This document shows positions 38,534 to 47,903 of a stretch of 64,000 bases of DNA, piece after piece. Source of the DNA: Hyphomicrobiales bacterium. Its GTDB lineage: Bacteria; Pseudomonadota; Alphaproteobacteria; Rhizobiales; Devosiaceae. The stretch spans positions 124,001 to 188,000 of the forward strand of contig JAIYDI010000018.1 in assembly GCA_027487555.1 (NCBI GenBank), in the 5' to 3' direction. The stretch's first letter is position 1. The number at the start of each line of letters is the position of its first letter. The notes under the pieces were generated by a model. The model made no database searches, had not been told where the DNA came from, and worked only from the letters and a program-made list of their open reading frames with translations. The translations under genes and the position numbers were made by a program.

Positions 38534-40210
38534 TCAGGTGGCGTTGGAGAGCCAGTCGCGCACGATCAGCGCGGCCTGCTTGGGGTTTTCCTCGATGAGA
38601 CCGCCGACGGTCTTCATCGTCTGAATTTGCTGCTCGCCCATCGACTTGGCGTTGCGGACCCAATCGGGGAGGCCCTTTTCCAGCTCATCCTCGGGATAGG
38701 AGGAGTTGCCCGGCAATTGCTGGATCGGCGAGGTGATGGTGACCGAGCCGAACTGCCCTGGCCCGCCGGCACCCGCGGTGCCGATCTCGGCGCTTTGCGG
38801 CAGGGAGAGCGGCGCTTCGGGCGCCATGACGCGCTTCAGCAGCGGGCGCATGATGAAGAAGATGAGAGCAAGCCCGATCAGGACCGTCACGGCCATCTGG
38901 GCCATGTTCATCAGATCATCGCGGGTGAAGTCGAAGAGGCCGGGGGCAGCGGTGCCCTGCGCGGTGAGCTCGGGCCGATCGGCGAACTGCAGGTTGGTGA
39001 CCTGGATCTGGTCGCCACGGGCATCGGAGAAGCCGACGGCGGACTTCACCAGCGCCGTGATCTGTTCGAGTTGTACCTGGTCGCGCGGGGTGTAGGTCGA
39101 CTGGCCGGAGGCGTCGGTGGTGTAGACGCCATCGACGACGACCGCGATCGACAGGCGCTTGACCGACCCGGCCTCGGTCATCTCGGTCTGGGTGACCTTG
39201 GAAATCTCGAAATTGGTGGTTTCCTCGGTCGTCGAGCCCTCCTCGGAGGTGCCGCCATTCGCCGTACCGGCGCCACTCGCGCCCGGCAGCTCGTTGGCGA
39301 CCGATACCTGGCCACCATCGCCCGGGCCCTGCGAGGTGTTGGCGAGTTCGCGCGTCTGGGTGGAGCGGGCGACCTGGCCATTTGGATCGAAGGTCTCGGA
39401 GGTCTTGGTGAGTCGGTTCATGTCGAGCTCGGCGGAGACCTGCACCCTGGCGCGGCCCGAGCCGACGATGTTGGCGAGCATGTCCTCGACGCGCTGGGTC
39501 AGGCGGGTCTCGACGGCGAGCTGGCGCTCCTCCGCTTCGCCAGCGGCGACATCATCCGGGCCATTGCCGGCACCGGACGCAAGCAGGCGACCGGAATCGT
39601 CGACGATCGAGACGCGGGTCGGGGTCAGTCCCTCGATCGCCGAGGCGACGAGATGCTGGATGGCACGGATTTCGCCGCCGGCGAGTTCGCCACGGACGGA
39701 GACGACGATGGAGGCGGTCGGGTCCTTCTGCTCGCGGCTGAACAGGGCGCGCTCGGGCAGGACGAGATGGACGCGGGCGCTCTTGATGCGGGCGAGCGAG
39801 GAGATTGTGCGGGCAAGTTCACCTTCGAGCGCGCGGACATTGTTGATGTTCTGCACGAAGCTGGTCGAGCCGAGGGTCGATTGCTGGTCGAAGATTTCGT
39901 AGCCAACCTGGCCGCGGTTCGGCAGGCCGTTTTCGGCGAGCGCCATGCGCAGCTGGGTGATCTGATCGCGCGGGACGAGCACGGTGTCGCCATCGCCCCT
40001 GAGTTCATAGGGGACGTTCTGGGTCTGCAACTCCTTGATGATCGCGGCGGAATCCTCAAAGGACAGGCCCGAATAGAGTGGCGCCAGCTGCGGTGTCGAG
40101 GCGCGCATCACAAGAAACGCGATGACGCCAAGGGTGAGCAGCGCCACCATGCCCATGGCGGCAAGGCGCGCCAGCCCGAGCCGATTGAAGAACTGCAAGA
40201 CCTCGTTCAC
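38534..40210 (-). CDS. fliF: flagellar MS-ring protein FliF
   Basis: APLYSGLSFEDSAAIIKELQTQNVPYELRGDGDTVLVPRDQI...ARVHLVLPERALFSREQKDPTASIVV. Confidence 0.96.
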   Translation of the reverse strand: MNEVLQFFNRLGLARLAAMGMVALLTLGVIAFLVMRASTPQLAPLYSGLSFEDSAAIIKELQTQNVPYELRGDGDTVLVPRDQITQLRMALAENGLPNRGQVGYEIFDQQSTLGSTSFVQNINNVRALEGELARTISSLARIKSARVHLVLPERALFSREQKDPTASIVVSVRGELAGGEIRAIQHLVASAIEGLTPTRVSIVDDSGRLLASGAGNGPDDVAAGEAEERQLAVETRLTQRVEDMLANIVGSGRARVQVSAELDMNRLTKTSETFDPNGQVARSTQTRELANTSQGPGDGGQVSVANELPGASGAGTANGGTSEEGSTTEETTNFEISKVTQTEMTEAGSVKRLSIAVVVDGVYTTDASGQSTYTPRDQVQLEQITALVKSAVGFSDARGDQIQVTNLQFADRPELTAQGTAAPGLFDFTRDDLMNMAQMAVTVLIGLALIFFIMRPLLKRVMAPEAPLSLPQSAEIGTAGAGGPGQFGSVTITSPIQQLPGNSSYPEDELEKGLPDWVRNAKSMGEQQIQTMKTVGGLIEENPKQAALIVRDWLSNAT

Positions 40211-40292
40211 GCGCCGAACCCGACCTTTGGACCCCCAGCCGCAAGCGGTTTCCCGACTCCGGCCCGATAGGCAAAAATTACCGAGCGGTTGG

Positions 40293-40307
40293 TAAACAAG
40301 TGGTTAA
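40293..40307. promoter_or_regulatory. candidate CtrA box upstream of fliF
   Basis: TAAA-CAAGTGG-TTAA (one mismatch to TTAA-N7-TTAA), ~85 bp upstream of the fliF start. Confidence 0.45.
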
Positions 40308-40430
40308 TGCCGCGTCGCGTTTTGCAACATGCGGCAGGTTTTGCCGGGGAGAGTCAGGGCTTCGTTAACAGGTGTTGCCGAATTGCCGACGCGAATGCGC
40401 AGACCGAGCGCAGGGCGCCAACGCGAAAGC

Positions 40431-40462
40431 CCGCCGCGGCGATGCCGGGCGGGCCTTTGAAC
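40431..40462 (-). terminator. intrinsic terminator-like hairpin downstream of sciP
   Basis: AAAGCCCGCCGCGGCGATGCCGGGCGGGCCTTT. Confidence 0.6.
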
Positions 40463-40479
40463 GCGCGGTGGAAGGCAGA

Positions 40480-40758
40480 TCAGCCTTCGCGGTAGTGCTG
40501 GATCCAGGTGGTCCGCAATCCGGCGAGACCGTGCTTGTCGATCGCGGCCTGCCAGTTGAGGAATTCGTCAACCGACAGGGTATAGCGCTGACAGGCTTCC
40601 TCGAGGCTGAGGAGACCACCGCGAACAGCGGCGACGACCTCGGCCTTCCGGCGGATCACCCAACGGCGGGTATTGGTCGGGGGAAGATCCGCGATCGTCA
40701 GCGGACTACCGTCCGGACCGATGACATACTTCACCCGAGGACGCATTTGGACGGTCAT
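40480..40758 (-). CDS. sciP: DUF1153 protein, CtrA inhibitor SciP
   Basis: PRVKYVIGPDGSPLTIADLPPTNTRRWVIRRKAEVVAAVRGGLLSLEEACQRYTLSVDEFLNWQAAIDKHGLAGLRTT. Confidence 0.93.
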   Translation of the reverse strand: MTVQMRPRVKYVIGPDGSPLTIADLPPTNTRRWVIRRKAEVVAAVRGGLLSLEEACQRYTLSVDEFLNWQAAIDKHGLAGLRTTWIQHYREG

Positions 40759-41012
40759 TGTACTCACTTACTCAACCCTGACCACGATTGAGACGGTACC
40801 CGAACGCGCTTAAAATTCGGATAAGACATTGCTTACAATACGTTAAAAGCTTTCGGCATTTCCCCGCAAACGGTTCGGAAAGACGCAGAATCCGTCCGGA
40901 CCCCAAGACTCGCCGTCAGGGCTTATCCGGAAGTCTGCGTCGCGGGGCCGTCGTGTGTCGTTGCCGGTGCCTTGTCGCGGTTCTAGACTGGTCCGAGACC
41001 ATGGAGGGCCAG

Positions 41013-41564
41013 ATGGCCAAGGACTATCCTGCGCTGACGCCGCATCTGAGGGAGTTCATTTCCCGCCAGCATATCTTCTTTACCGCAACGGCCGCGGCGG
41101 GGACGCGCGTGAACATCTCGCCGCGCGCTACCGATCAGTTCCGCCTACTCGGCGACAATGCGGCCTGCTATCTCGACCGGACCGGCAGCGGCAACGAAAC
41201 CAGCGCGCACCTGCTTGCGGACGGGCGGATGACCATCATGTTCTGCGCGGTCGAAGGGCCGCCGCTGATCCTCAGGCTCTATGGCAAGGGGAGGGTGATC
41301 CACCGCTCGGACGCCGAATATGCCGACGTGCTGACAGGGCAGTTCGCGGGGGTGGAGCCGCTTGGCGCCCGTCAGATCGTGCGAATTGACTTCGACCTTG
41401 TGAAGACGAGCTGCGGCTATGGCGTGCCCCTGATGGCCTATGAAGGCGAGCGGGACACCATGGATCGCTGGGCGGAAAGCAAGGGCGGCGACGGAATACG
41501 CGCCTATTGGCAGGAGAAGAACCTCGTGAGCATGGACGGGCTGCCCACGGGGTTCGTCGAGTAG
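41013..41564 (+). CDS. pyridoxamine 5'-phosphate oxidase-like FMN-binding protein
   Basis: FISRQHIFFTATAAAGTRVNISPRATDQFRLLGDNAACYLDRTGSGNETSAHLLADGRMTIMFCAVEGPPLILRLYGKG. Confidence 0.85.
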   Translation: MAKDYPALTPHLREFISRQHIFFTATAAAGTRVNISPRATDQFRLLGDNAACYLDRTGSGNETSAHLLADGRMTIMFCAVEGPPLILRLYGKGRVIHRSDAEYADVLTGQFAGVEPLGARQIVRIDFDLVKTSCGYGVPLMAYEGERDTMDRWAESKGGDGIRAYWQEKNLVSMDGLPTGFVE

Positions 41565-41565
41565 G

Positions 41566-41607
41566 CGGAAGTGGCAAGTGGGATTTAGGACGTGGGAAGC
41601 AGGAATC
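41566..41607. repeat. degenerate heptamer tandem array (6 units)
   Basis: cggaagt ggcaagt gggattt aggacgt gggaagc aggaatc, 2 nt after the stop codon. Confidence 0.85.
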
Positions 41608-41628
41608 TGGTACGGCCCGCCTCGCCTT

Positions 41629-41770
41629 TCGTCGTTCGACACGCTCACGATGAGGAACTCAGGGCAAGGCTACCATGTGCACCAGGGCGTCCTGGCGTGC
41701 GGCAGGACTGCTTGTTGACCTGACCGCAGCGAACAGGACCCATCCCGAGGGTGTCGAAGGACGAGGACCG
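41629..41770. repeat. inverted pair of TTCGACA-type repeats
   Basis: TCGTCGTTCGACACGCTCACGATGAGGAAC (41629-41658) and inverted CATCCCGAGGGTGTCGAAGGACGAGGACCG (41741-41770). Confidence 0.75.
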
Positions 41771-41820
41771 AGAGCGCTTTAGCCCAAGTGCATGAGGACC
41801 ATCGCTCCCTGCACATGCGG

Positions 41821-42504
41821 TCAGGTTCCGGTCGTGGCTGTCGTCTTCGCCGAGACGGTATTGACCGCCGAAAGCGTGACGCGGCCGGTGCCGAGCAGCA
41901 GCACCGGCTCGTCGCCGGAGAAATCGACGCCGGTGACTTCGCCCGCCATCTGGGTAGCCACGCTGACCACCTTGCCGTCGGAATCCTTGGCGCTGATCTT
42001 CAGCGAGTAGGCGCCATCGGCTTTGGCCTTGCCGTCATTGCCGATACCGTCCCACTGGAAGACGCTTTCGCCCTGGGCGACATTCCCCGTCTTGGTGAAC
42101 ACTGTGTTGCCATTGGCATCGACCACACTGGCGGTAATCGTGGCGGCCTTGGGCACCGAGAAACGCCAGCTGGCGGCGCCATCGGTGAGCTGAGTCTTGG
42201 TGCCATCGGCGGTAATCACCTTGCCGACATAGCTTACTGCCTGGGTGTTGGTGGAGTTCTGCGTCGCCTCCATCATGGCGGCGAGATAGTCGTTGGTCTT
42301 GAGCTGCTGCTCGACGCCGGTGAACTGCACGAGCTGCTGTGTGAACTGGTTTGTATCGAGCGGATCGAGCGGATTCTGGTTCTTGAGCTGCGTGGTGAGC
42401 AGCTGCAGGAATGTATCGAAGTTCTGCGCGATGGTCTGGCGGCTGGAGCTCATGGCTCCGGTGCTGGACGCACTGGACGTGGACGAGGTGGAACTGACGG
42501 CCAT
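41821..42504 (-). CDS. flgD: flagellar hook assembly protein FlgD
   Basis: FLQLLTTQLKNQNPLDPLDTNQFTQQLVQFTGVEQQLKTN. Confidence 0.93.
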   Translation of the reverse strand: MAVSSTSSTSSASSTGAMSSSRQTIAQNFDTFLQLLTTQLKNQNPLDPLDTNQFTQQLVQFTGVEQQLKTNDYLAAMMEATQNSTNTQAVSYVGKVITADGTKTQLTDGAASWRFSVPKAATITASVVDANGNTVFTKTGNVAQGESVFQWDGIGNDGKAKADGAYSLKISAKDSDGKVVSVATQMAGEVTGVDFSGDEPVLLLGTGRVTLSAVNTVSAKTTATTGT

Positions 42505-42513
42505 TCAGGCCTC

Positions 42514-44298
42514 CTAGACGAACAGGTTGAGGCCACGCTGTGGAGCGGTGCCGCGATAGATTTCGACGGGGGCAGGCGCGGCGTCGGCGGCGGCGAGCGG
42601 GCCATCCGAACGACCCCGAGCGGCGCCGCCCCAGCCTTCGAAGCTCTGGCCGTTGCGGCCAAAGCCGTTTTGACCCAGCGAGAACTCAAGATTTGTCTTC
42701 GACATGTCGAGGCCGGCCTGCTGCAGGGCCTGCTGCAAGGAGCGCTGGTCGCGCTGCATCATGTCGAGGGTTTCGGCGCGCTCGACAGTCATCCGGGCCT
42801 GGACGACGCCGGAATTGTCAACACTGAGCCGCACGTCTATGCGGCCGAGTTCGGGTGGATCGAGGCGGATCTGGAAGCGCTTCGAACCGGCCTCGACATG
42901 ACGGGCGAACTCGAACGCGACCTGGGGGAAGCTGGGGACAAGGCTTTGCGCCTGATAGGCGCCCTGGGCGGTGCGGGCGACAGCCGGGGCAGCGATGTTC
43001 GCCGGTGCCTGCGGCTGCTGGGCGAGACCGTTCGTGTCCGGCGCATCGGCGGCCGCCGCCGTCCTGTCGGGCGCAGCGCCAGCCTCGGTCTTCGCCGGTG
43101 TCACCGGATCCATCGCGCGGTCGGCCGGCCTCGTATCCACGGGTTTGGCATCGAGTGTCGCCGCTGCGTCAGTCCGCGGGACCGTCTCGGTGGGTGTTGC
43201 TTGGCCCGAAGCAGAGGGTATGGCTTGCCCTGTGCCATCGGTGGTCTTCGAAGCGCCGAGCGGTGTGTCGGGCAGGTCGAGGCTGGGCGGCGTGAAAGCT
43301 CCGGTCTCGGATCCGGGCTTGGCGGGCTTCGGCTGGGCAATGCGCTGCACAAGGTCGGCGATCTCGGCCGCTGCGTCGTCGGCAAGCCCGAGTGCGTCGA
43401 GGATTTGCGGCGTGGTGGCCGTGCTTTCGAGTGTCTTGCCGAGCGCGGTGAGCTTTTCGGCGAGCGCCGGGGCCTTCTCGGAGAGTTTGTCGGCGACCTG
43501 ATCGAGCACCTTTGCGAGTTGCGCCATCACCGGGTCGAGATCGGCAGCAGGAGCGTCGGATGCCGTAGCGGCGCTGATTGCCGAAGACATCGTGTCGGTA
43601 TCGGCGGGTGCCGGGGTGCTGCCTGCGGCTTTGACTTCGGCGTCGCCATTGTCGGCGCCGACACCGGATGGCGCAAGGGCCGCGATCAGATCCTTCAGGG
43701 TCGCGGCGAGATCGGCGGCGCCGGCATTGCCGGGCGCATCGACGGTGGTGATGGTCGCGCCATTGGTGGCGGGTCCCGTCGAGGTGGGCGGTGCGAGCGC
43801 GGGCTGCGCCTGGGCAAGGAGCCCGGCAAGCACAGAGGCCAGGTCATCGACGCTCTCGAGCTGCTTCGCATCGGGGTTGCCCCCCGCTTCGAGGCTATCG
43901 TTGAGGGCGGTCAGCGCATCGGCGAGCGACTTGAGGAGGCTCTTGCCGCCAGTGGTGTCGAGCTGCTTTGCCGCATCCACTATGGCAGCGAGATCGGTGG
44001 GCATACCGGCCGTTGGATCGGTTTGCGCAGGAACGGACAGGGTGGGCGCGACAGGCGTGTCGGTTTCGCCCGCGGAGTCGAGCAGCTTGCCGGTGAGACC
44101 AGCAAGATCAGACGTGGCGCCCTCGGCTCCGTTGCCGCTACCAAGCAGCGCCAAGAGCTGGGAGAAGAGGCTGCCGTCACCGGTGGCGCCGGTCGCAGGG
44201 GTGTTGGCGTCACCCGTCAGGGACGACGTAGCGCCAGCAGGAACAGGGGAAAATCCGACGGTAGCCGACACGATACGCCTCAGGATGCCAACTTGCAC
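42514..44298 (-). CDS. fliK: flagellar hook-length control protein FliK
   Basis: Low-complexity N-terminus; C-terminal RFQIRLDPPELGRIDVRLSVDNSGVVQARMTVERAETLDMMQRDQRSLQQALQQAGLD. Confidence 0.9.
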   Translation of the reverse strand: MQVGILRRIVSATVGFSPVPAGATSSLTGDANTPATGATGDGSLFSQLLALLGSGNGAEGATSDLAGLTGKLLDSAGETDTPVAPTLSVPAQTDPTAGMPTDLAAIVDAAKQLDTTGGKSLLKSLADALTALNDSLEAGGNPDAKQLESVDDLASVLAGLLAQAQPALAPPTSTGPATNGATITTVDAPGNAGAADLAATLKDLIAALAPSGVGADNGDAEVKAAGSTPAPADTDTMSSAISAATASDAPAADLDPVMAQLAKVLDQVADKLSEKAPALAEKLTALGKTLESTATTPQILDALGLADDAAAEIADLVQRIAQPKPAKPGSETGAFTPPSLDLPDTPLGASKTTDGTGQAIPSASGQATPTETVPRTDAAATLDAKPVDTRPADRAMDPVTPAKTEAGAAPDRTAAAADAPDTNGLAQQPQAPANIAAPAVARTAQGAYQAQSLVPSFPQVAFEFARHVEAGSKRFQIRLDPPELGRIDVRLSVDNSGVVQARMTVERAETLDMMQRDQRSLQQALQQAGLDMSKTNLEFSLGQNGFGRNGQSFEGWGGAARGRSDGPLAAADAAPAPVEIYRGTAPQRGLNLFV

Positions 44299-44505
44299 AA
44301 AAGCTGATGCAAGTGGCGTGCCGGATAGGAAAACAATTCAAAATCAATGGGTTGCTGGAATCATGTGCGAGGCAGATTCAACTCTGGGCAGGGTGTGCCC
44401 GGCAGGAATTGCCGGCCTGCGCAGGGACGGCTAGTCAGCGGGGCCGGTTTGGCGCTATACGCCTGCCCATCCAATGGCCCTTGAACCCATCCGGATGGAC
44501 AGGAA

Positions 44506-45657
44506 ATGCTGAATTCTCTCGATGTGCCGAAGCGGCCCGAGGACACGCGCGTCGTTGTCGCGATGTCGGGCGGTGTCGATAGCTCCGTGGTGGCGGGTCT
44601 GCTCGCCCGCGACGGCTATGACGTGGTGGGCGTCACCCTGCAGCTCTACGACCACGGCGAGGCGACGCACCGCAAGGGTGCCTGCTGCGCGGGCCAGGAT
44701 ATCCACGATGCCCGGCGCGTGGCGGCGGCGCTCGACATTCCGCACTATGTGCTCGACTACGAGCAGCGCTTCAAGAACGCGGTGATGGAGCCTTTCGCCA
44801 ATGCCTATCGGCAGGGTGAGACGCCAGTGCCCTGCATCGCGTGCAACCAGAGCGTCAAGTTCGTCGACCTGTTGGAGGTGGCGAAGGACCTCGGCGCCGA
44901 TGTGCTCGCCACCGGCCATTATGTCCAGAGCCGGCTGGTCGATGGCCGCAGGCGGCTGTTCCGCCCTGTGGACGACAGCCGCGACCAGAGCTATTTCCTG
45001 TTCGCCACCACGCAGCAGCAGCTCGATTTCCTGCGCTTTCCGCTGGGGGGCATGACCAAGCCCGAAGTACGTGCGCTGGCGCGTGAGTTCGGACTCGAAG
45101 TGGCGGAAAAGCATGACAGCCAGGACATCTGCTTCGTGCCGCAGGGCAAGTATGCCGACGTGATCAGGAAGATGCACCCGGAAGCGCTCATGGGCGGCGA
45201 GATCGTGCATCTCGACGGGCGCGTGCTGGGGCAGCATGAGGGCATCGTCAACTACACGGTGGGGCAGCGGAAGGGCCTGGGGATCGCGGCGGGCGAACCG
45301 CTCTACGTCATAAAGCTCGAGCACAGGACGAGCCGTGTCATTGTCGGGCCGAAAGAGGCGCTGATGACCAAGGTGCTGCGCCTGCGCGACGTGAACTGGC
45401 TGGGGGCGGCGGCGCTTGCCGATCTCGCCCGGGGCAATGGCCTGCCGGTCGAGGTGAAGGTGCGCTCGACGCGGCCGCCGCAGCCGGGCGCCATTCACAT
45501 GCAGGACGGCCAGGTTTTCGTGACGCTGTTTACCGGTGAGCACGGGATTTCGCCGGGGCAGGCCTGCGTGTTCTATGCCGACGAGCGCGACACGACCGAA
45601 GTGCTGGGCGGCGGCTTCATCGCCGAGGCGGTGCCAGAAGCGCTGGTCGCCGCCTGA
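44506..45657 (+). CDS. mnmA: tRNA-specific 2-thiouridylase MnmA
   Basis: [34 protein letters not shown]...[11 protein letters not shown]...[12 protein letters not shown]. Confidence 0.96.
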   Translation: MLNSLDVPKRPEDTRVVVAMSGGVDSSVVAGLLARDGYDVVGVTLQLYDHGEATHRKGACCAGQDIHDARRVAAALDIPHYVLDYEQRFKNAVMEPFANAYRQGETPVPCIACNQSVKFVDLLEVAKDLGADVLATGHYVQSRLVDGRRRLFRPVDDSRDQSYFLFATTQQQLDFLRFPLGGMTKPEVRALAREFGLEVAEKHDSQDICFVPQGKYADVIRKMHPEALMGGEIVHLDGRVLGQHEGIVNYTVGQRKGLGIAAGEPLYVIKLEHRTSRVIVGPKEALMTKVLRLRDVNWLGAAALADLARGNGLPVEVKVRSTRPPQPGAIHMQDGQVFVTLFTGEHGISPGQACVFYADERDTTEVLGGGFIAEAVPEALVAA

Positions 45658-45858
45658 TCAGGGCGTGGCAGGCGCGGCCGGCTCCGCGGTTTTGGCTGCA
45701 GTCGCGGCCTCGCGCAGCGCCTGGTAGTTGGCGAGGCCACCCATCATCGCGGAAACCGCATAGACGAGGATCAGCACCCCGAGGATCAGGATGACGATCC
45801 GGGCGCCATTGAGCTTGAGCGGGCTTTGCTTTTGCGGTTCGGGCGGGGTCTGGGTCAT
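45658..45858 (-). CDS. small single-pass membrane protein (66 aa)
   Basis: MTQTPPEPQKQSPLKLNGARIVILILGVLILVYAVSAMMGGLANYQALREAATAAKTAEPAAPATP, within a longer overlapping ORF. Confidence 0.5.
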   Translation of the reverse strand: MTQTPPEPQKQSPLKLNGARIVILILGVLILVYAVSAMMGGLANYQALREAATAAKTAEPAAPATP

Positions 45859-45953
45859 ATTGTCCGACGTATCGCCGAAAAGCGCCGGGGGCAAGGCTCC
45901 GGGCTGTCGCAGCGGTGTGCCGCATTGAGTCTGCGCGCATTTGGAGCGGGCGA

Positions 45954-47108
45954 TCAGGTTTCCGAAGCCGGGCTGCGCAGCTTTTCGCGCAGCTCGGTGG
46001 AGGAGATGCCGGGCGTGCGGGGCAGGTAGTGAATCTGGACGCCGCGATAGTTGCGAACCTGTTCGTAGCGGGGGTGGTCCTTCCAGTCGTCGCCGATGAC
46101 GAGATGGGCGGCGCCGAAGCGCTCGATATCGAATTCCTTCTGATCGAGCTGGCGCTGCATGAAAACCTCGCGCACGAAGGGCAGGTCCCGGACGCGTGCG
46201 GCGCGTTCGTCCTCCGACTGCATCGGCTGCTTGCCGCGCTGCGCCGCAACCGCGTCGGACACCACTCCGACTACGAGATGATCGCCCAGCTTTGCGGCGC
46301 GCTCCAGCAGTCTGAGGTGGCCGTGGTGAAACAGGTCCCACGTGCCATAGGCCAAGACCGTGACGCGGGGAATGGGCTCGAAGCAGGCCGTGTCGACGGG
46401 CCCGAGCTCGCTGTTTTTTTTCGGGATGCGCCATTCCGGCCCGAAGCGCCAGGCGAGATAGTCTTCGATTGGGGAGGGGATGTTCACCGTCAGGTTGGCG
46501 TAGCCCGGCCAGAATACTTTCCGGCGATTCTCGATCAGATGCGCGGGCTTGCGGCGCAGGGTTTCGGAGTTGATGTTGAGGTAGCGGCCCTCGCTGATGC
46601 CGGAATAGAAGTAATAGATGTCGAGGATTGCGCCTTCGTTGTCGAGATCGACGAAGGCGTGCTGCATCGGTCGGCCATCGAAATAGACCTCGCGCATGAG
46701 GACGAACCGATTGGCATAGAACAATTTGACGGTGGCGAGCCCGAAGGCAAAAGCCTCGGCGTTGGAGCGATAGGCGACGCCGATACGGATATCGACATCG
46801 GTGTCGGAGGCGATGATGCGCTGTTCACGCGCATAGCCGAGGGCGGTTCCGACGCCGATCCACCACGGCGGGATGCCGGCGCGCCCAAAATTTAGCGGGT
46901 CGTTGAGCAGGCTGGCGGCGCGTCGCAGCGTGCGCAGCAGGCCGAGATTGCCCGACACGCGCACGATCAGGTTATCCGAGTATCTCAAAGATACGCGGCC
47001 TGCCATGTGATCACGGATACCTTCGGACTTCGCCATAAGGAAGCGCTGGGGGCGCGCGAAGGCGTCAGCTATCCGGGTTCCTGTGTCGCGGTCCACATCT
47101 GGCATCAT
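45954..47108 (-). CDS. LicD/FKRP-like nucleotidyltransferase-fold domain fused to a cytidylyltransferase domain
   Basis: N-terminal half PPWWIGVGTALGYAREQRIIASDTDVDIRIG; C-terminal half RVTVLAYGTWDLFHHGHLRLLERAAKLGDHLVVGVVSD...ERAARVRDLPFV. Confidence 0.8.
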   Translation of the reverse strand: MMPDVDRDTGTRIADAFARPQRFLMAKSEGIRDHMAGRVSLRYSDNLIVRVSGNLGLLRTLRRAASLLNDPLNFGRAGIPPWWIGVGTALGYAREQRIIASDTDVDIRIGVAYRSNAEAFAFGLATVKLFYANRFVLMREVYFDGRPMQHAFVDLDNEGAILDIYYFYSGISEGRYLNINSETLRRKPAHLIENRRKVFWPGYANLTVNIPSPIEDYLAWRFGPEWRIPKKNSELGPVDTACFEPIPRVTVLAYGTWDLFHHGHLRLLERAAKLGDHLVVGVVSDAVAAQRGKQPMQSEDERAARVRDLPFVREVFMQRQLDQKEFDIERFGAAHLVIGDDWKDHPRYEQVRNYRGVQIHYLPRTPGISSTELREKLRSPASET

Positions 47109-47330
47109 CGATCGTCCCTTGGGGCGTCATGTGCATCTATCAAGATATGTTCGGCTCTTGCTGCACCGCAAGCCGGTTGAACGTGCTTCGTATTCGCCGC
47201 CATGCAACAAGTGCGGAGCGTCGGCGCGGCGCAGAGGATGGGCCGCAGGCGAAAATAGTCGAGATTTGACCAAAGGAACACGGAGGAGGGCGCGTCACAT
47301 GTTCGGATCATTGAGGGAAAGCCCCGTCAG

Positions 47331-47903
47331 GTGCTGCGGACAACTGAATTGACGCCACAATTCGTCGAGACACAAAGAGCCACCACGCCAAGCGACGAGG
47401 CGTTGATCCGCCGCGCCGTGGGCGGGGACCGGCAGGCCTTCGCGGCGCTGGTGGAGCGCCACTATGATTTCGTCTTTCGCACCGCCTGCAAATGGTGCGG
47501 CAAGGCATCGGATGCCGAGGATGTTGCGCAGGAGGTGGTGATCAAGCTCGCGGGCGTGCTCAAGAGTTTCGATCACCGCAGTCAGTTCACCTCGTGGCTC
47601 TATCGCGTGACGCTGAACGCGGTGCGTGACATGCAGCGGGCGCGGAGCCGGCGCGGCAGGAATATCGATCGCTATGCAGAAGTGGCGCCCGAGGAATACC
47701 TGCCCGACCAGGAGGATTCCGCCGCCGCCAAGGAAATGTGGACTGCCGTGCGCCGCCTGCCCGACCAGCAACGGGACGCAGTGCTGCTGATTTATGCGGA
47801 GGGGATGAGCCACGCGGAAGCGGGCGTGATCATGGGGTGCAAGGAGGCAACCGTCTCCTGGCATGTGCATGAGGCCAAGAAGACATTGCGGGGGCTGCTG
47901 TGA
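47331..47903 (+). CDS. ECF-type RNA polymerase sigma factor
   Basis: Sigma-70 region 2 DRQAFAALVERHYDFVFRTACKWCGKASDAEDVAQEVVIKLAGVLKSFDHRSQFTSWLYRVTLNAVRD; region 4 LPDQQRDAVLLIYAEGMSHAEAGVIMGCKEATVSWHVHEAKKTLR; GTG start. Confidence 0.92.
   Translation: MLRTTELTPQFVETQRATTPSDEALIRRAVGGDRQAFAALVERHYDFVFRTACKWCGKASDAEDVAQEVVIKLAGVLKSFDHRSQFTSWLYRVTLNAVRDMQRARSRRGRNIDRYAEVAPEEYLPDQEDSAAAKEMWTAVRRLPDQQRDAVLLIYAEGMSHAEAGVIMGCKEATVSWHVHEAKKTLRGLL

Noticed and set aside
37862-40270. 802-aa plus-strand ORF antisense to fliG/fliF
   Set aside because: Shadow ORF created by codon bias; no recognisable domain, and both minus-strand genes are strong.
41788-44307. 839-aa plus-strand ORF antisense to flgD/fliK
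   Set aside because: Gly/Arg-rich shadow ORF; the minus-strand flgD and fliK are clearly the genes.
47275-47305. GGAAC...CGTC as an EcfG-type ECF promoter upstream of the sigma gene
   Set aside because: Spacing between GGAAC and CGTC is ~13 nt, not the usual 16-17; too weak.
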